From NCBI RefSeq assembly GCF_001431665.1, contig NZ_LLXV01000057.1:1-64000 (forward strand): a stretch of 64,000 nucleotides of DNA, read 5' to 3'. Shown in pieces: positions 46,626-55,644 of the stretch. The position numbers and the translations under genes were made by a program. Origin of the DNA: Stenotrophomonas beteli. GTDB lineage: Bacteria > Pseudomonadota > Gammaproteobacteria > Xanthomonadales > Xanthomonadaceae. The notes beneath the pieces were generated by a model. That model did no database searches. It saw only the letters and a program-made list of their open reading frames with translations, and had not been told where the DNA came from. How positions within the stretch are numbered: the first letter of the stretch is position 1; every line of letters starts with the position of its first letter.

Positions 46626-49106
46626 ATGTCGCTGCACCAGTACCGGCGCAAGCGCCGGCTCGGCGGCGGTGCAGGGCAGACGCCGGAGCCCGACGAAACA
46701 CCTGAGCGCGTTGACCCGAAGCGGCGGCCGATCTTCGTCATCCAGCTGCACCATGCCAGTTCGCGTCACTACGACTTCCGCCTTGAAATGGACGGCGTAC
46801 TGAAGAGCTGGGCCGTGCCGAAGGGGCCTTCGCTGCGCGTCGGTGAGAAGCGGCTGGCCGTCGAAGTGGAAGACCATCCACTGTCCTACGCCGGATTCGA
46901 AGGAGACATCCCTGAAGGCCACTATGGTGCTGGCCACGTGGAGGTGTTCGATCACGGCACCTGGGCCTGCGCAGGCGATCCACTGCGGGCGCTGGCGGCT
47001 GGAAAGATCGACTTCGTGCTGCACGGGCAGCGCCTGGCCGGTGGCTGGAAGCTGGTGCGAACGGCGTTGAAGGGCCGCCAGGTGCAGTGGCTGCTGATCA
47101 AGCGCGATGACGATGAAGCACGCGATGCGGAGGCGGATGATCTGCTGGAGGCCCCGGTGCCGAAGCGGGCACCTGCGGCTGGAACGCGCTCGGCGAGGAC
47201 GGCGGTGCGGGCTGCGCCTGCCGCGCGTACGCGTAAGGCCGATGGCCGTTGGCATGCCCGCGCACTGCAACTGGAGGGCGCTCGCGCAAGGCCCTACCCC
47301 CACGACTTCAAGCCACAGCTGACCGACCATCGCGACGCTGCGCCGGACGGCGATCGCTGGCTGCACGAGATCAAGTGGGACGGCTATCGTCTGTTGGCCG
47401 ATCTGCACGACGGTGAGGTGAAACTGCGCTCACGCAATGGTCTGGACTGGACCGACGATTTTCCCGAGGTGGTACAGGCCGTGCAGGCGCTCCCGGTGCG
47501 AGACGCGCGCCTGGATGGCGAGCTGGTAGTGCTGGACCCGGGTGGACGCAGTGACTTCGCCGCGCTGCAGCGGGTGATCGATGGCAGCTCGAAGCAACCG
47601 CTGCGCTACATCGTGTTCGATCTGCCAGGTGTTGCGGGGGTCGACATCAGTCGCGTGCCGTTGCTGGAACGCAAGGCGCTGCTGAAAGCACTCATCGGGC
47701 CCGCGCCGGGCACCCTGGCCTTCAGCGAGCACGTGATCGACCATGGCCCGCAGGTGTTCGATGCCAGTGGCGATGCTGGCTTCGAGGGCATCATCAGCAA
47801 GCAGGTGGATGCGCCGTACGTCAACGCGCGTGCGCGCAGCTGGGTGAAGGTGAAGCACGAGGACACCGACGAGTTCGTGATTGTCGGCCATACCGCACCC
47901 AAGGGCTCACGGGTGGGGTTCGGCTCGCTGCTGCTGGCGGCGCCGGGCAAGGAGGGCCTGCGCTATGTGGGCCGCGTCGGTACGGGTTTCGACGATCAGA
48001 GCCTGCGCGCGCTGCTCAAGGCACTGCAGCCACTGGCGGTGAAGACGCCGGTGCTGGAACTGCCCGCGCATGTCCCCTTCCGCGCTGCCAGCGTGCGCTG
48101 GGTGAAACCGGTGACGGTGGCCGAGGTGGCCTTTCGTGGCTGGGGCAAGGAAGGCCTGCTGCGCCAGGCCAGCTTCAAGCGGCTGCGCAGCGACAAGCAG
48201 AAGGAGGACCTGGGAGTGGCCGCATCGAGTGCTGAAGCCGGGAGCGAGGTCAAGATCACTCATCCAGAGCGTGTGGTGTTCCCAAGGCAGAAGCTCAGCA
48301 AGGGCGACGTGGCGGACTACTACCAGCGCATGGCCCGCTGGATCCTGCCCGAAATTGCCGGGCGGCCGTTGTCACTGCTGCGCTGCCCGGACGGCGTGGG
48401 CAAGGCCTGCTTCTTCCAGAAGCACCATGGCCCCGGCTTGGGCGATGCGGTGCATGCGGTACCGCTGCAGCAGAAGAGTGGCCGCGAGGACTATGTCTAT
48501 ATCGACGATGTGCGGGGCCTGCTGCAACTGGTACAGATGAACACCCTGGAGCTGCATCCGTGGGGTGCGACCGTGGCCGATCCCGAGCATCCGGACCGGC
48601 TGGTGTTCGATCTTGACCCGGGCGAAGGCGTGGGCTGGACGCAGGTGAAAGCAGGCGCACGCGCCGTGCGTGACCGGCTGTTGAATGTCGGGCTGAAGAG
48701 CTTCGTGCGGCTGTCCGGCGGCAAGGGCGTGCATGTGGTCGTGCCGCTGCAGCCGAAGGCGGACTGGGAACAGGCCAAGGCGTTCTGCGAGGCCTTTGCG
48801 CAGGCCATGGCGCTGGAACAACCGGACCGCTACGTGGCGACGATGAGCAAGGCCAAGCGTGGCGGCGTCATCTTCATTGACTGGCTGCGCAACACGCGCG
48901 GCGCCACCAGCGTGTGTTCGTGGTCGCTGCGTGCGCGTGACAATGCCGGCGTGGCGGTGCCGCTGCGCTGGGAGGAACTGGCGCGTATCAGCGCGGCCGA
49001 CGCGTTTCCGATGGCCAAGGCCCTGGCGCGGGCGAAGCGATTGAAGGGTGACCCTTGGCAGGGCATCGAGCGGCTGAAGCAGGCGCTGCCGCGCATGGAC
49101 CTGTAG
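46626..49106 (+). CDS. ligD: DNA ligase D (phosphoesterase-ligase-polymerase)
   Basis: LigD repairs double-strand breaks with Ku. The 826-residue protein has all three activities in the order phosphoesterase (about 30-165, LHHASSRHYDFRLEMDGV), ATP-dependent ligase (about 215-520, nucleophile Lys250 in EIKWDGYRL, and FEGIISKQVDAPY), and polymerase/primase (about 540-820, DLDPGEGVGW, KSFVRLSGGKGVHVVVPL, NTRGATSVCSWSLRAR). The N-terminal phosphoesterase order matches the Pseudomonas-type enzyme. It is probably cotranscribed with ku. The TAG stop lies within a SMAG repeat. Confidence 0.97.
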   Translation: MSLHQYRRKRRLGGGAGQTPEPDETPERVDPKRRPIFVIQLHHASSRHYDFRLEMDGVLKSWAVPKGPSLRVGEKRLAVEVEDHPLSYAGFEGDIPEGHYGAGHVEVFDHGTWACAGDPLRALAAGKIDFVLHGQRLAGGWKLVRTALKGRQVQWLLIKRDDDEARDAEADDLLEAPVPKRAPAAGTRSARTAVRAAPAARTRKADGRWHARALQLEGARARPYPHDFKPQLTDHRDAAPDGDRWLHEIKWDGYRLLADLHDGEVKLRSRNGLDWTDDFPEVVQAVQALPVRDARLDGELVVLDPGGRSDFAALQRVIDGSSKQPLRYIVFDLPGVAGVDISRVPLLERKALLKALIGPAPGTLAFSEHVIDHGPQVFDASGDAGFEGIISKQVDAPYVNARARSWVKVKHEDTDEFVIVGHTAPKGSRVGFGSLLLAAPGKEGLRYVGRVGTGFDDQSLRALLKALQPLAVKTPVLELPAHVPFRAASVRWVKPVTVAEVAFRGWGKEGLLRQASFKRLRSDKQKEDLGVAASSAEAGSEVKITHPERVVFPRQKLSKGDVADYYQRMARWILPEIAGRPLSLLRCPDGVGKACFFQKHHGPGLGDAVHAVPLQQKSGREDYVYIDDVRGLLQLVQMNTLELHPWGATVADPEHPDRLVFDLDPGEGVGWTQVKAGARAVRDRLLNVGLKSFVRLSGGKGVHVVVPLQPKADWEQAKAFCEAFAQAMALEQPDRYVATMSKAKRGGVIFIDWLRNTRGATSVCSWSLRARDNAGVAVPLRWEELARISAADAFPMAKALARAKRLKGDPWQGIERLKQALPRMDL

Positions 49107-49171
49107 AGCCGAGCCCATGCTCGGCTGCCTGTGTCGATGTGCATGAAAGCCGAGCATGGGCTCGGCTCTAC
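49103..49171. repeat. Inverted pair of SMAG-type repeats overlapping the ligD stop
   Basis: GTAGAGCCGAGCCCATGC (49103-49126 full) and its mirror image (49148-49171, ending GGCTCGGCTCTAC) form a long stem. The ligD stop TAG is supplied by the GTAG head, so the repeat is part of the gene end. Confidence 0.8.
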
Positions 49172-49181
49172 AGATGCGGCG

Positions 49182-49574
49182 CTACGTTGCGTCCCGCGAG
49201 GCGCGACGGCCGAACCACCAGCCAACCAGCAGCTGCACCGGCAGCGACGCCAGCAGCGAAATGACGAACCACAGCGGGAAATCCGCACCCACCGTCCACA
49301 TGGCATAACCGCAGCCCAGCGCGATCAGCGTCCAGATCGAAAAGCCGTGCGAACGCGGCCAGCACGGTGCGTAGTAGGTGGCGAAGGAAATGCCGGCGAT
49401 GCCACCGAGTACGCTGAAGGCCAGATCCCAGCCCAGTTGCACGCTGTTGTTGTGCGGCGGCATTCCCAGCAGCGGCGGCAGCCAGCTGGCAACGCTGCTG
49501 ACCAGGGCGAGCGACAGCACGCCGCCGATCAGGGCGACGATGGACAGGAACAGGGTCTTGAGCAGGCCGGGCAT
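49182..49574 (-). CDS. Small four-span membrane protein
   Basis: The 130-residue protein has four hydrophobic segments (TLFLSIVALIGGVLSLALVS; WDLAFSVLGGIAGISFATYY; FSIWTLIALGCGYAMWTVG; FPLWFVISLLASLPVQLLVG). No recognised family. It lies between two SMAG repeats, leftward, and has no obvious operon partner. Confidence 0.75.
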   Translation of the reverse strand: MPGLLKTLFLSIVALIGGVLSLALVSSVASWLPPLLGMPPHNNSVQLGWDLAFSVLGGIAGISFATYYAPCWPRSHGFSIWTLIALGCGYAMWTVGADFPLWFVISLLASLPVQLLVGWWFGRRASRDAT

Positions 49575-49609
49575 GCGCGCATTGTACGGCTGCCACGGCG
49601 CGCCAGGGC

Positions 49610-49632
49610 TGCCGGCCAGCGGCCGGCACTAT
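49610..49632. repeat. SMAG-type palindromic repeat
   Basis: TGCCGGCCAGCGGCCGGCAC followed by TAT: the same palindrome as at 45584, with the last base of the GTAG head changed. Confidence 0.68.
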
Positions 49633-49701
49633 CGATGAATCGGCATGGCCGCCGCGTCCGTGGGAGAGGGGGACGGAGCGACGACGGCCATGCACAGGTG
49701 G

Positions 49702-50730
49702 TCAGGCTGCGAAGTCGAGTACCACGCGGCCTTCAATGGTGCCGGCGTGCATGCGTGCGAACACGTCGTTGATGTTCTCCAGGCGATCGGTGCTGACCGT
49801 GGCGGCGACCTTGCCTTCGGCGGCGAACTGCAGCGACTCCTGCAGGTCCAGCCGGGTGCCGACGATCGAGCCACGCACGGTGATGCCGTTGAGCACCATG
49901 CCGAAGATGTCCAGCGGGAAGTTGCCCGGCGGCAGGCCGTTGAGCGAGACGGTGCCGCCACGGCGGACCATGCCCAGTGCCTGTTCGAACGCCTTCGGCG
50001 ACACCGCGGTGACCAGGGCACCGTGTGCGCCGCCAATTTCCTTCTTCAGGAATGCGGCCGGATCGGTGGTGCGCGCGTTGACGGTAACCTGCGCACCCAG
50101 CTGCCGGGCCAGCGCCAGCTTGCTGTCGTCCACATCCACCGCCGCCACGTTCAGGCCCATTGCGCGGGCGTACTGCACGGCCATGTGGCCCAGGCCACCG
50201 ATGCCGGAAATCACCACCCAGTCACCCGGTTTGGTGTCGGTGACCTTCAGGCCCTTGTAGACGGTCACGCCGGCGCACAGCACCGGTGCGATCTCGACGA
50301 AGCCCACGTCCTTCGGAAGCAGGCCGACATAGTTGGCATCGGCCAGTGCGTACTCGGCGAAGCCGCCGTTGACCGAGTAGCCGGTGTTGCGCTGCGTCTC
50401 GCACAGCGTTTCCCAGCCGCCCAGGCAGTGTTCGCAATGGCCACACGCCGAGTACAACCAGGGGATGCCGACCCTGTCGCCTTCCTTGACGTGCCCGACC
50501 CCGCCACCCACGGCCACGACGTGCCCCACGCCCTCGTGACCGGGGATGAACGGCGGGTTCGGTTTCACCGGCCAGTCGCCCTCGGCGGCGTGCAGGTCGG
50601 TGTGGCAGACGCCACAGGCCTCGATCTTGACCAGTACCTCACCCGCCCCCGGGCGTGGTACCGAGACTTCCTCGATCACCAGTGGCTTGCCGAACTCACG
50701 CACGACAGCAGCCTTCATGGTCGAATTCAT
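49702..50730 (-). CDS. adhP: Zinc-dependent alcohol dehydrogenase
   Basis: This medium-chain NAD-dependent alcohol dehydrogenase oxidises primary alcohols such as ethanol. It has 342 residues. Catalytic zinc ligands lie in [19 protein letters not shown] and [13 protein letters not shown], the four-Cys structural zinc site in [15 protein letters not shown], and the Rossmann motif in [20 protein letters not shown]. The start is ATG 50730 or 50718 ([10 protein letters not shown]). It is leftward and separated from eda by 96 bases, so it may be a separate unit. Confidence 0.92.
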   Translation of the reverse strand: MNSTMKAAVVREFGKPLVIEEVSVPRPGAGEVLVKIEACGVCHTDLHAAEGDWPVKPNPPFIPGHEGVGHVVAVGGGVGHVKEGDRVGIPWLYSACGHCEHCLGGWETLCETQRNTGYSVNGGFAEYALADANYVGLLPKDVGFVEIAPVLCAGVTVYKGLKVTDTKPGDWVVISGIGGLGHMAVQYARAMGLNVAAVDVDDSKLALARQLGAQVTVNARTTDPAAFLKKEIGGAHGALVTAVSPKAFEQALGMVRRGGTVSLNGLPPGNFPLDIFGMVLNGITVRGSIVGTRLDLQESLQFAAEGKVAATVSTDRLENINDVFARMHAGTIEGRVVLDFAA

Positions 50731-50826
50731 GTTCGGATCTCCGTAGTGCGCTTGCCCACAGAATGACGCCGGCTCGAGGCCGGCGCTTTGATCACGATCA
50801 AACCTTTGAAGATCCGTGCGCCGGGT

Positions 50827-51465
50827 TCAGCTGGCCAGCACCGAGGCCTCGCGGGCGAGGCGCTCGATGGCCTCCCAGTCGCGGGTCTGCAGCAGCGCCG
50901 GCGTGGTCAACCACGAGCCACCCACGCACAGCACGTTGGGCAGGTGCAGGAACTGCGGCGCGGTCTGCGCGCTGATGCCGCCGGTCGGGCAGAAGCGCAC
51001 GTCGGCGAACGGACCGTGCCAGGCCGCCAGCAGTGCAGCGCCACCGGCCTGCACCGCCGGGAAGAACTTGAAGGTGTCGTGGCCATGCTCCAGGCCCAGG
51101 ATCAGGTCCGAGGCGGTGGCGGCACCAGGCAGGTATGGCAGGTCGGCATCGCGCGCGGCCGCATACAGCGCCGGCGTGGCGCCGGGGGACACCGCGAAAC
51201 GCGCGCCGGCCTGCTTCGCCGCCTGCATCTGCGTGGCGTTGAGCACGGTGCCCGCGCCGATGACCGCATCGGGCACGGCCTCGACCATCGCCTTGATCGC
51301 ATCCAGCGCCTGCGGCGTGCGCAGGGTCACTTCGATCACCGGCAGGCCGCCACGGAACAGCGCCTGGGCCACGTTGACCGCTTCGTTCACATCTTCGGGG
51401 GTGTACACCGGGATCACCGGTGCCAGCTTCAAGACTGCGCGTACGCGCGGATCAGCGGCGGACAT
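50827..51465 (-). CDS. eda: 2-keto-3-deoxy-6-phosphogluconate aldolase
   Basis: Eda cleaves KDPG to pyruvate and glyceraldehyde 3-phosphate, the last step of the Entner-Doudoroff and hexuronate routes. The 212-residue TIM barrel contains VIPVYTPEDVNEAVNVAQAL, the catalytic Glu in GGLPVIEVTLRTPQALDAI, GAGTVLNATQ, and the Schiff-base Lys in HDTFKFFPAVQAGG. It is cotranscribed with kdgK, whose 3' end overlaps it by 14 bases, so both are under the divergent control region at 52472-52755. Confidence 0.95.
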   Translation of the reverse strand: MSAADPRVRAVLKLAPVIPVYTPEDVNEAVNVAQALFRGGLPVIEVTLRTPQALDAIKAMVEAVPDAVIGAGTVLNATQMQAAKQAGARFAVSPGATPALYAAARDADLPYLPGAATASDLILGLEHGHDTFKFFPAVQAGGAALLAAWHGPFADVRFCPTGGISAQTAPQFLHLPNVLCVGGSWLTTPALLQTRDWEAIERLAREASVLAS

Positions 51466-52471
51466 CGAATCGCTCCTCGCCCATCAGGGCCAGCACGTCA
51501 GCTTCGCTGACAGGATTGAAATCGCCGGGGATGGAGTGCTTCAGCGCCCCGGCGGCCAGGCCGAACCGCACGGTGGCGTCGGCATCAAGGCCGGACAGGA
51601 TGCCATGCAGGATGCCGGCCGCGAAGGCATCACCGCCACCGATGCGGTCGACGATGCCCTGCAGATGACGCAGTGGGGCCTGTGCGCGCGTTCCGTCGCA
51701 ACCCAGCAACACAGCGCCCAGCGCATGGTGGTCCACGCTCAGCACCTGCCGCTGCGTGCAGGCCATCCACTGCAGTTGCGGAAAGGCACTGAAAGCGGCG
51801 GCAGCGGCCGCGTCGATCCGCTCCATCAGGTCCGGCTGCGTGAAGCGGGTGCCCAGTACGACCTCCATGTCGCGGTGGTCGGCGAACACGATGTCGGCCT
51901 GCGCGAACAGTTCGCGCAATACCGCCTGCGCATCGCCTCCCCAGCGCTGCCAGAGGCGGGGCCGGAAATTGCCGTCGAAGGAGACGCGGACACCGGCCTG
52001 CCTTGCCGCGCGCGCCGCCGTCAGCGTGGCCGCCGCCACGTGCGGGCCCAACGCCGGGCTGACACCGGAGACGTGCAGCCACTGCGCGTCCTGCAACAGC
52101 GCTGGCCAGTCGTAGTCGGCTGCAGTGCTGCGCGCGAACGCCGAATCCGCGCGGTCGTAGACCACTTCGCTCGCGCGCTGTACCGCGCCGGTGGTGAGGA
52201 AGTACAGGCCCATGCGGCCCTCGGCGTCCTCGCGCACACCGCGCGTATCCACGCCGTGCCGCCGCAGTTCACCCAGTACATGCGCCCCCAGCGGATTGCC
52301 GGCCACGGTGCTGATCATGGCAACCTGATGTCCAAGCCGGGACAGCGAGACACCCACGTTGGCTTCGGCCCCTCCCACATGAACCTGAAGCTGCGGCGAC
52401 TGCAGCAGCAGTTCGTTGCCGGGGGCACCCAAGCGCAGCAACAACTCTCCAAAGCACACGATACGACCCAT
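51452..52471 (-). CDS. kdgK: 2-keto-3-deoxygluconate kinase (PfkB family)
   Basis: KdgK phosphorylates 2-keto-3-deoxygluconate to KDPG, feeding Eda. The 339-residue PfkB sugar kinase starts at ATG 52471 (MGRIVCFGELLLRLGAPGNE); the upstream in-frame ATG gives an atypical start. It has the N-terminal PfkB signature (VHVGGAEANVGVSLSRLG) and the C-terminal DxxGxGD-type site in DRIGGGDAFAAGIL, with the catalytic Asp present. A related 2-keto sugar acid kinase is possible, but the eda overlap supports KDG. Confidence 0.92.
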   Translation of the reverse strand: MGRIVCFGELLLRLGAPGNELLLQSPQLQVHVGGAEANVGVSLSRLGHQVAMISTVAGNPLGAHVLGELRRHGVDTRGVREDAEGRMGLYFLTTGAVQRASEVVYDRADSAFARSTAADYDWPALLQDAQWLHVSGVSPALGPHVAAATLTAARAARQAGVRVSFDGNFRPRLWQRWGGDAQAVLRELFAQADIVFADHRDMEVVLGTRFTQPDLMERIDAAAAAAFSAFPQLQWMACTQRQVLSVDHHALGAVLLGCDGTRAQAPLRHLQGIVDRIGGGDAFAAGILHGILSGLDADATVRFGLAAGALKHSIPGDFNPVSEADVLALMGEERFDVRR

Positions 52472-52549
52472 CTCAGCTCCTTCACGCGTGCCACCAGCAT
52501 GGGACACTGCATGGCGTGTAAGTGGACCACGCGAGGGCGTGGCGATTGG

Positions 52550-52563
52550 CTAGCGGTGTCATT
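52550..52563. promoter_or_regulatory. Operator-like motif copy 1 (kdgK/receptor divergent region)
   Basis: CTAGCGGTGTCATT, complement AATGACACCGCTAG. The same 14 bases recur at 52697-52710. Both lie between the divergent kdgK-eda and TonB-receptor genes. Confidence 0.6.
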
Positions 52564-52696
52564 CTAGACCGAAGACGCCTTGAGGGCGCTTGGGCACTAT
52601 GTCGAAACCTTTGTCCTGCAAGCGTCTTGGAGACATTGCAAATCTGTTGCGGTGCAAGATGCCCGATCCCGGTGGTGCTGCTAACGTCGGTTTTGA

Positions 52697-52710
52697 CTAG
52701 CGGTGTCATT
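52697..52710. promoter_or_regulatory. Operator-like motif copy 2
   Basis: An identical CTAGCGGTGTCATT, 46 bases before the receptor start. Related sites with the GACACCG half are at 60106-60121 and 62814-62830. Confidence 0.6.
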
Positions 52711-52755
52711 TCGCCGCGCAGCTGCGATACCAGACCTTTGGGAGAGGGGAAAGGC

Positions 52756-55506
52756 ATGCAATCTCGGATCCATGGAAAAAAGACACCGGTTACCTTGCTG
52801 GCCCTGGGGGTGGGACTCGCCCTGTCCACCAGCGCGGCCGCCCAGCAGCAGACCGCTACCGACCTGGACACGGTGAACGTCACAGGCTATCGCGCCAGTG
52901 TCGAAAAGGCGCTGGACATCAAGCGCGGCGAGGCCGGCGTGGTCGATGCCATCGTCGCCGAAGACATCGGCAAGTTTCCCGACCTCAATCTGGCCGAATC
53001 GCTGCAGCGCATTCCGGGCGTGGTGATCACACGCGAAGCCGGCGAAGGCCGCAACATCTCGGTGCGCGGCCTGGGCCCGGATTTCACCCGCGTGCGCATC
53101 AATGGGATGGAAGCGCTGACCACCGTCGGCGCCGGTGACCAGAGCGGCGGTACCAACCGCGGCCGCGGTTTCGACTTCAACGTGTTTGCCTCGGACCTGT
53201 TCTCGCAGCTGGTGGTGCGCAAGACCGCCTCGGCCGACGTCGAGGAAGGCTCGCTGGGTGCCACGGTCGACCTGCGCACCGCGCGCCCGTTCGACTACGA
53301 CGGCTTCACCTTCGCCGCAAGCGGCCAGGCCGGCTACAACCAGATGGCCGAAAAGGCCGACCCGCGGCTGGCCGCGCTGGTCTCCAACACCTTCGCTGAT
53401 GGTACCTTCGGCGCCCTCCTGTCGGTGGCCTACTCCGAGCGCCAGGCGCTGGAGGAAGGCTCCAACACCGGCCGCTGGGCCAACGGCCCGAGCAATGGCA
53501 ACTTCGCTGCGTCATCGCCGTTCGCCGCCGCACGCGCCGCCGATGTATTCCACCCGCGCTTCCCGCGCTACGTGCAGATGGAACACGAGCAGAAGCGCCT
53601 GGGCGTGACCGGCTCGCTGCAGTGGAAGCCGAGCGACGCCAGTGAAATATCGCTGGACATGCTGTACTCGAAGATCGATGCCACCCGCGACGAGCGGTAC
53701 ATCGAAGCGATTTCCTTCAGCCGTGGCAGCAGCAGCACCCCGCGCCTGGTCGGCAAGCCGAGCACCATCGTCAGGAACGGCGAGATCCGCAACGGCGCGC
53801 TGCTGTACGGTGAATTCGACAACGTCGACATCCGTACCGAGAACCGCCACGACGAGTGGAGCACCGAGTTCAAGCAGATCAGCCTGAACGGCCAGCACCG
53901 TTTCGGCGACGACTTCACCGTGTCCGGCAAGCTGGGCATCTCGCGCTCCAGGCACGAGAACCCGGTGCAGACCACAGTCATCATGGACAAGTACGACGTC
54001 AAGGGCTACAGCTACGACTACCGTGGCAACAGCCGCTTCCCGATCCTCAACTACGGCATCGACCCGACCGACCCCAACGGTTGGGAACTGGCGGAAATCC
54101 GCCTGCGCCCGCAGTACGTGGACAACGACTTCGATACCGGCCAGATCGACTTCAACTGGAACATCAGCCCCGGCTTCCGCCTGAAGGGCGGCGTGCTGGC
54201 CAAGGACTACACGTTCAAGACCACCGAACTGCGCCGTGCCAGCGAACTGGCCGTGCCGACCTTCGCCAGCGGCAGCAGGATCGTGCCCGTGGACATGATC
54301 AACCAGGCCGGCCTGAAGGGCATCAATGGCAATCCGTCCAACTGGGTGGTGCCGAACCTGGATGCAATCGCCGACCAGTTCGACATCTACAGCAACAGCG
54401 GCATCTATGCCGTCGCGCCGCGCGCCAACAACGTGCGCAGCGTGGAAGAGAAGGACCGTGGTGCCTACCTGATGGGCGAGTTCAGCACCGAAATCGGCTC
54501 GCTGCCGCTGTCGGGCAACTTCGGCGTGCGCTACGTGCGCACCAGGCAGACCTCCACCGGGCTGTCGACGCTGGCCAGTGGTACCACCGCCACCACCGCC
54601 ACCCGAACCTACGATGACACCCTGCCCTCGTTCAACCTGGTGGCCGAAGTCACGCCCGATTTCCTGATCCGCCTGGGTGCGGCCAAGGTCATGACCCGCC
54701 CGGGCCTGGGCAGCCTGACGCCGGGTGCAACCGTGGCCGTGGCCGGTGGTGCGCGCACCATCTCCAGCGGCAATCCCAACCTGGACCCGACGCGCGCCAC
54801 CAATGTCGACCTGGGCTTCGAGTGGTACTTCGCCGAAGGAGCGATGGCGGGCCTGGGCCTGTTCTACAAGGATATCGAGACCTCGGTGCAGACCCTGCGC
54901 GAGAACCGCCCGTACACCGACAGCGGCCTGCCTGCCGAACTGCTGACCGGTACCGGCGCCTCGCCCACCGACGACTTCACCTTTACCCGGCCAGTCAATA
55001 CCCCCGGCGGTGAGCTGTACGGCGCCGAGGCGAACTATACCCAGCCCTTCACTTTCCTGCCGGGCAAGTGGTCGAACCTGGGCGTGCAGCTGAACTACAC
55101 CTGGGTCGAATCGAAGATCCAGTACATCAACTCGGCTGGCCAGCCGGTGATGAAGAACGATCTGCTGGGCCTGTCCAAGTCGTCATGGAACGCAACGCTG
55201 TTCTACGAAGGCGAGACCTTCGCTGGCCGCGTCTCCGCCACCAACCGCGATGACTACCTCACCCAGGTGCCCGGTCAGGAAACCGGCTTCAACCTGGACG
55301 GCTACCACGGCATGACCGGCACCACGGTCATTGATGCGTCCATCCGCTACAAGATCAGCGACCAGCTGGAACTGAGCCTGGAAGGCATCAACCTGACCAA
55401 CGAAGCCTCGGATGAATGGGTGTACTCGCCCGCCACCGGCCGCCTGCCACTCCAGTACACCGAAACCGGCCGCCAGTTCCTGCTGGGCGTGCGCTACAAG
55501 TTCTGA
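52756..55506 (+). CDS. Carbohydrate-type TonB-dependent receptor
   Basis: This 916-residue receptor is of the group (TIGR01782-like) often found with sugar-utilisation genes. ATG 52756 gives a signal peptide (MQSRIHGKKTPVTLLALGVG, ending SAAAQQ) after AGGCATG-type context; the open frame upstream is not likely. The TonB box region is TDLDTVNVTGYRASVEKALD. The plug has AEDIGKFPDLNLAESLQRIP, GVVITREAGEGRNISVRGLG and VRINGMEAL, and the barrel ends FLLGVRYKF. It probably imports oligosaccharides released by the downstream exported protein. Confidence 0.93.
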   Translation: MQSRIHGKKTPVTLLALGVGLALSTSAAAQQQTATDLDTVNVTGYRASVEKALDIKRGEAGVVDAIVAEDIGKFPDLNLAESLQRIPGVVITREAGEGRNISVRGLGPDFTRVRINGMEALTTVGAGDQSGGTNRGRGFDFNVFASDLFSQLVVRKTASADVEEGSLGATVDLRTARPFDYDGFTFAASGQAGYNQMAEKADPRLAALVSNTFADGTFGALLSVAYSERQALEEGSNTGRWANGPSNGNFAASSPFAAARAADVFHPRFPRYVQMEHEQKRLGVTGSLQWKPSDASEISLDMLYSKIDATRDERYIEAISFSRGSSSTPRLVGKPSTIVRNGEIRNGALLYGEFDNVDIRTENRHDEWSTEFKQISLNGQHRFGDDFTVSGKLGISRSRHENPVQTTVIMDKYDVKGYSYDYRGNSRFPILNYGIDPTDPNGWELAEIRLRPQYVDNDFDTGQIDFNWNISPGFRLKGGVLAKDYTFKTTELRRASELAVPTFASGSRIVPVDMINQAGLKGINGNPSNWVVPNLDAIADQFDIYSNSGIYAVAPRANNVRSVEEKDRGAYLMGEFSTEIGSLPLSGNFGVRYVRTRQTSTGLSTLASGTTATTATRTYDDTLPSFNLVAEVTPDFLIRLGAAKVMTRPGLGSLTPGATVAVAGGARTISSGNPNLDPTRATNVDLGFEWYFAEGAMAGLGLFYKDIETSVQTLRENRPYTDSGLPAELLTGTGASPTDDFTFTRPVNTPGGELYGAEANYTQPFTFLPGKWSNLGVQLNYTWVESKIQYINSAGQPVMKNDLLGLSKSSWNATLFYEGETFAGRVSATNRDDYLTQVPGQETGFNLDGYHGMTGTTVIDASIRYKISDQLELSLEGINLTNEASDEWVYSPATGRLPLQYTETGRQFLLGVRYKF

Positions 55507-55644
55507 GCAACGCCGGCGGCGCGTGCCGATACGCGCCGCGGTTCGCCATGACCGCTGCTGCGCCGCAAGGTGCCGCTGCGGCGTGGCCTTGCTACGGTCC
55601 GGCGGCCCGCCGCCGGCCGTCGCCCGTTGAAAGGAAATGTCTCC

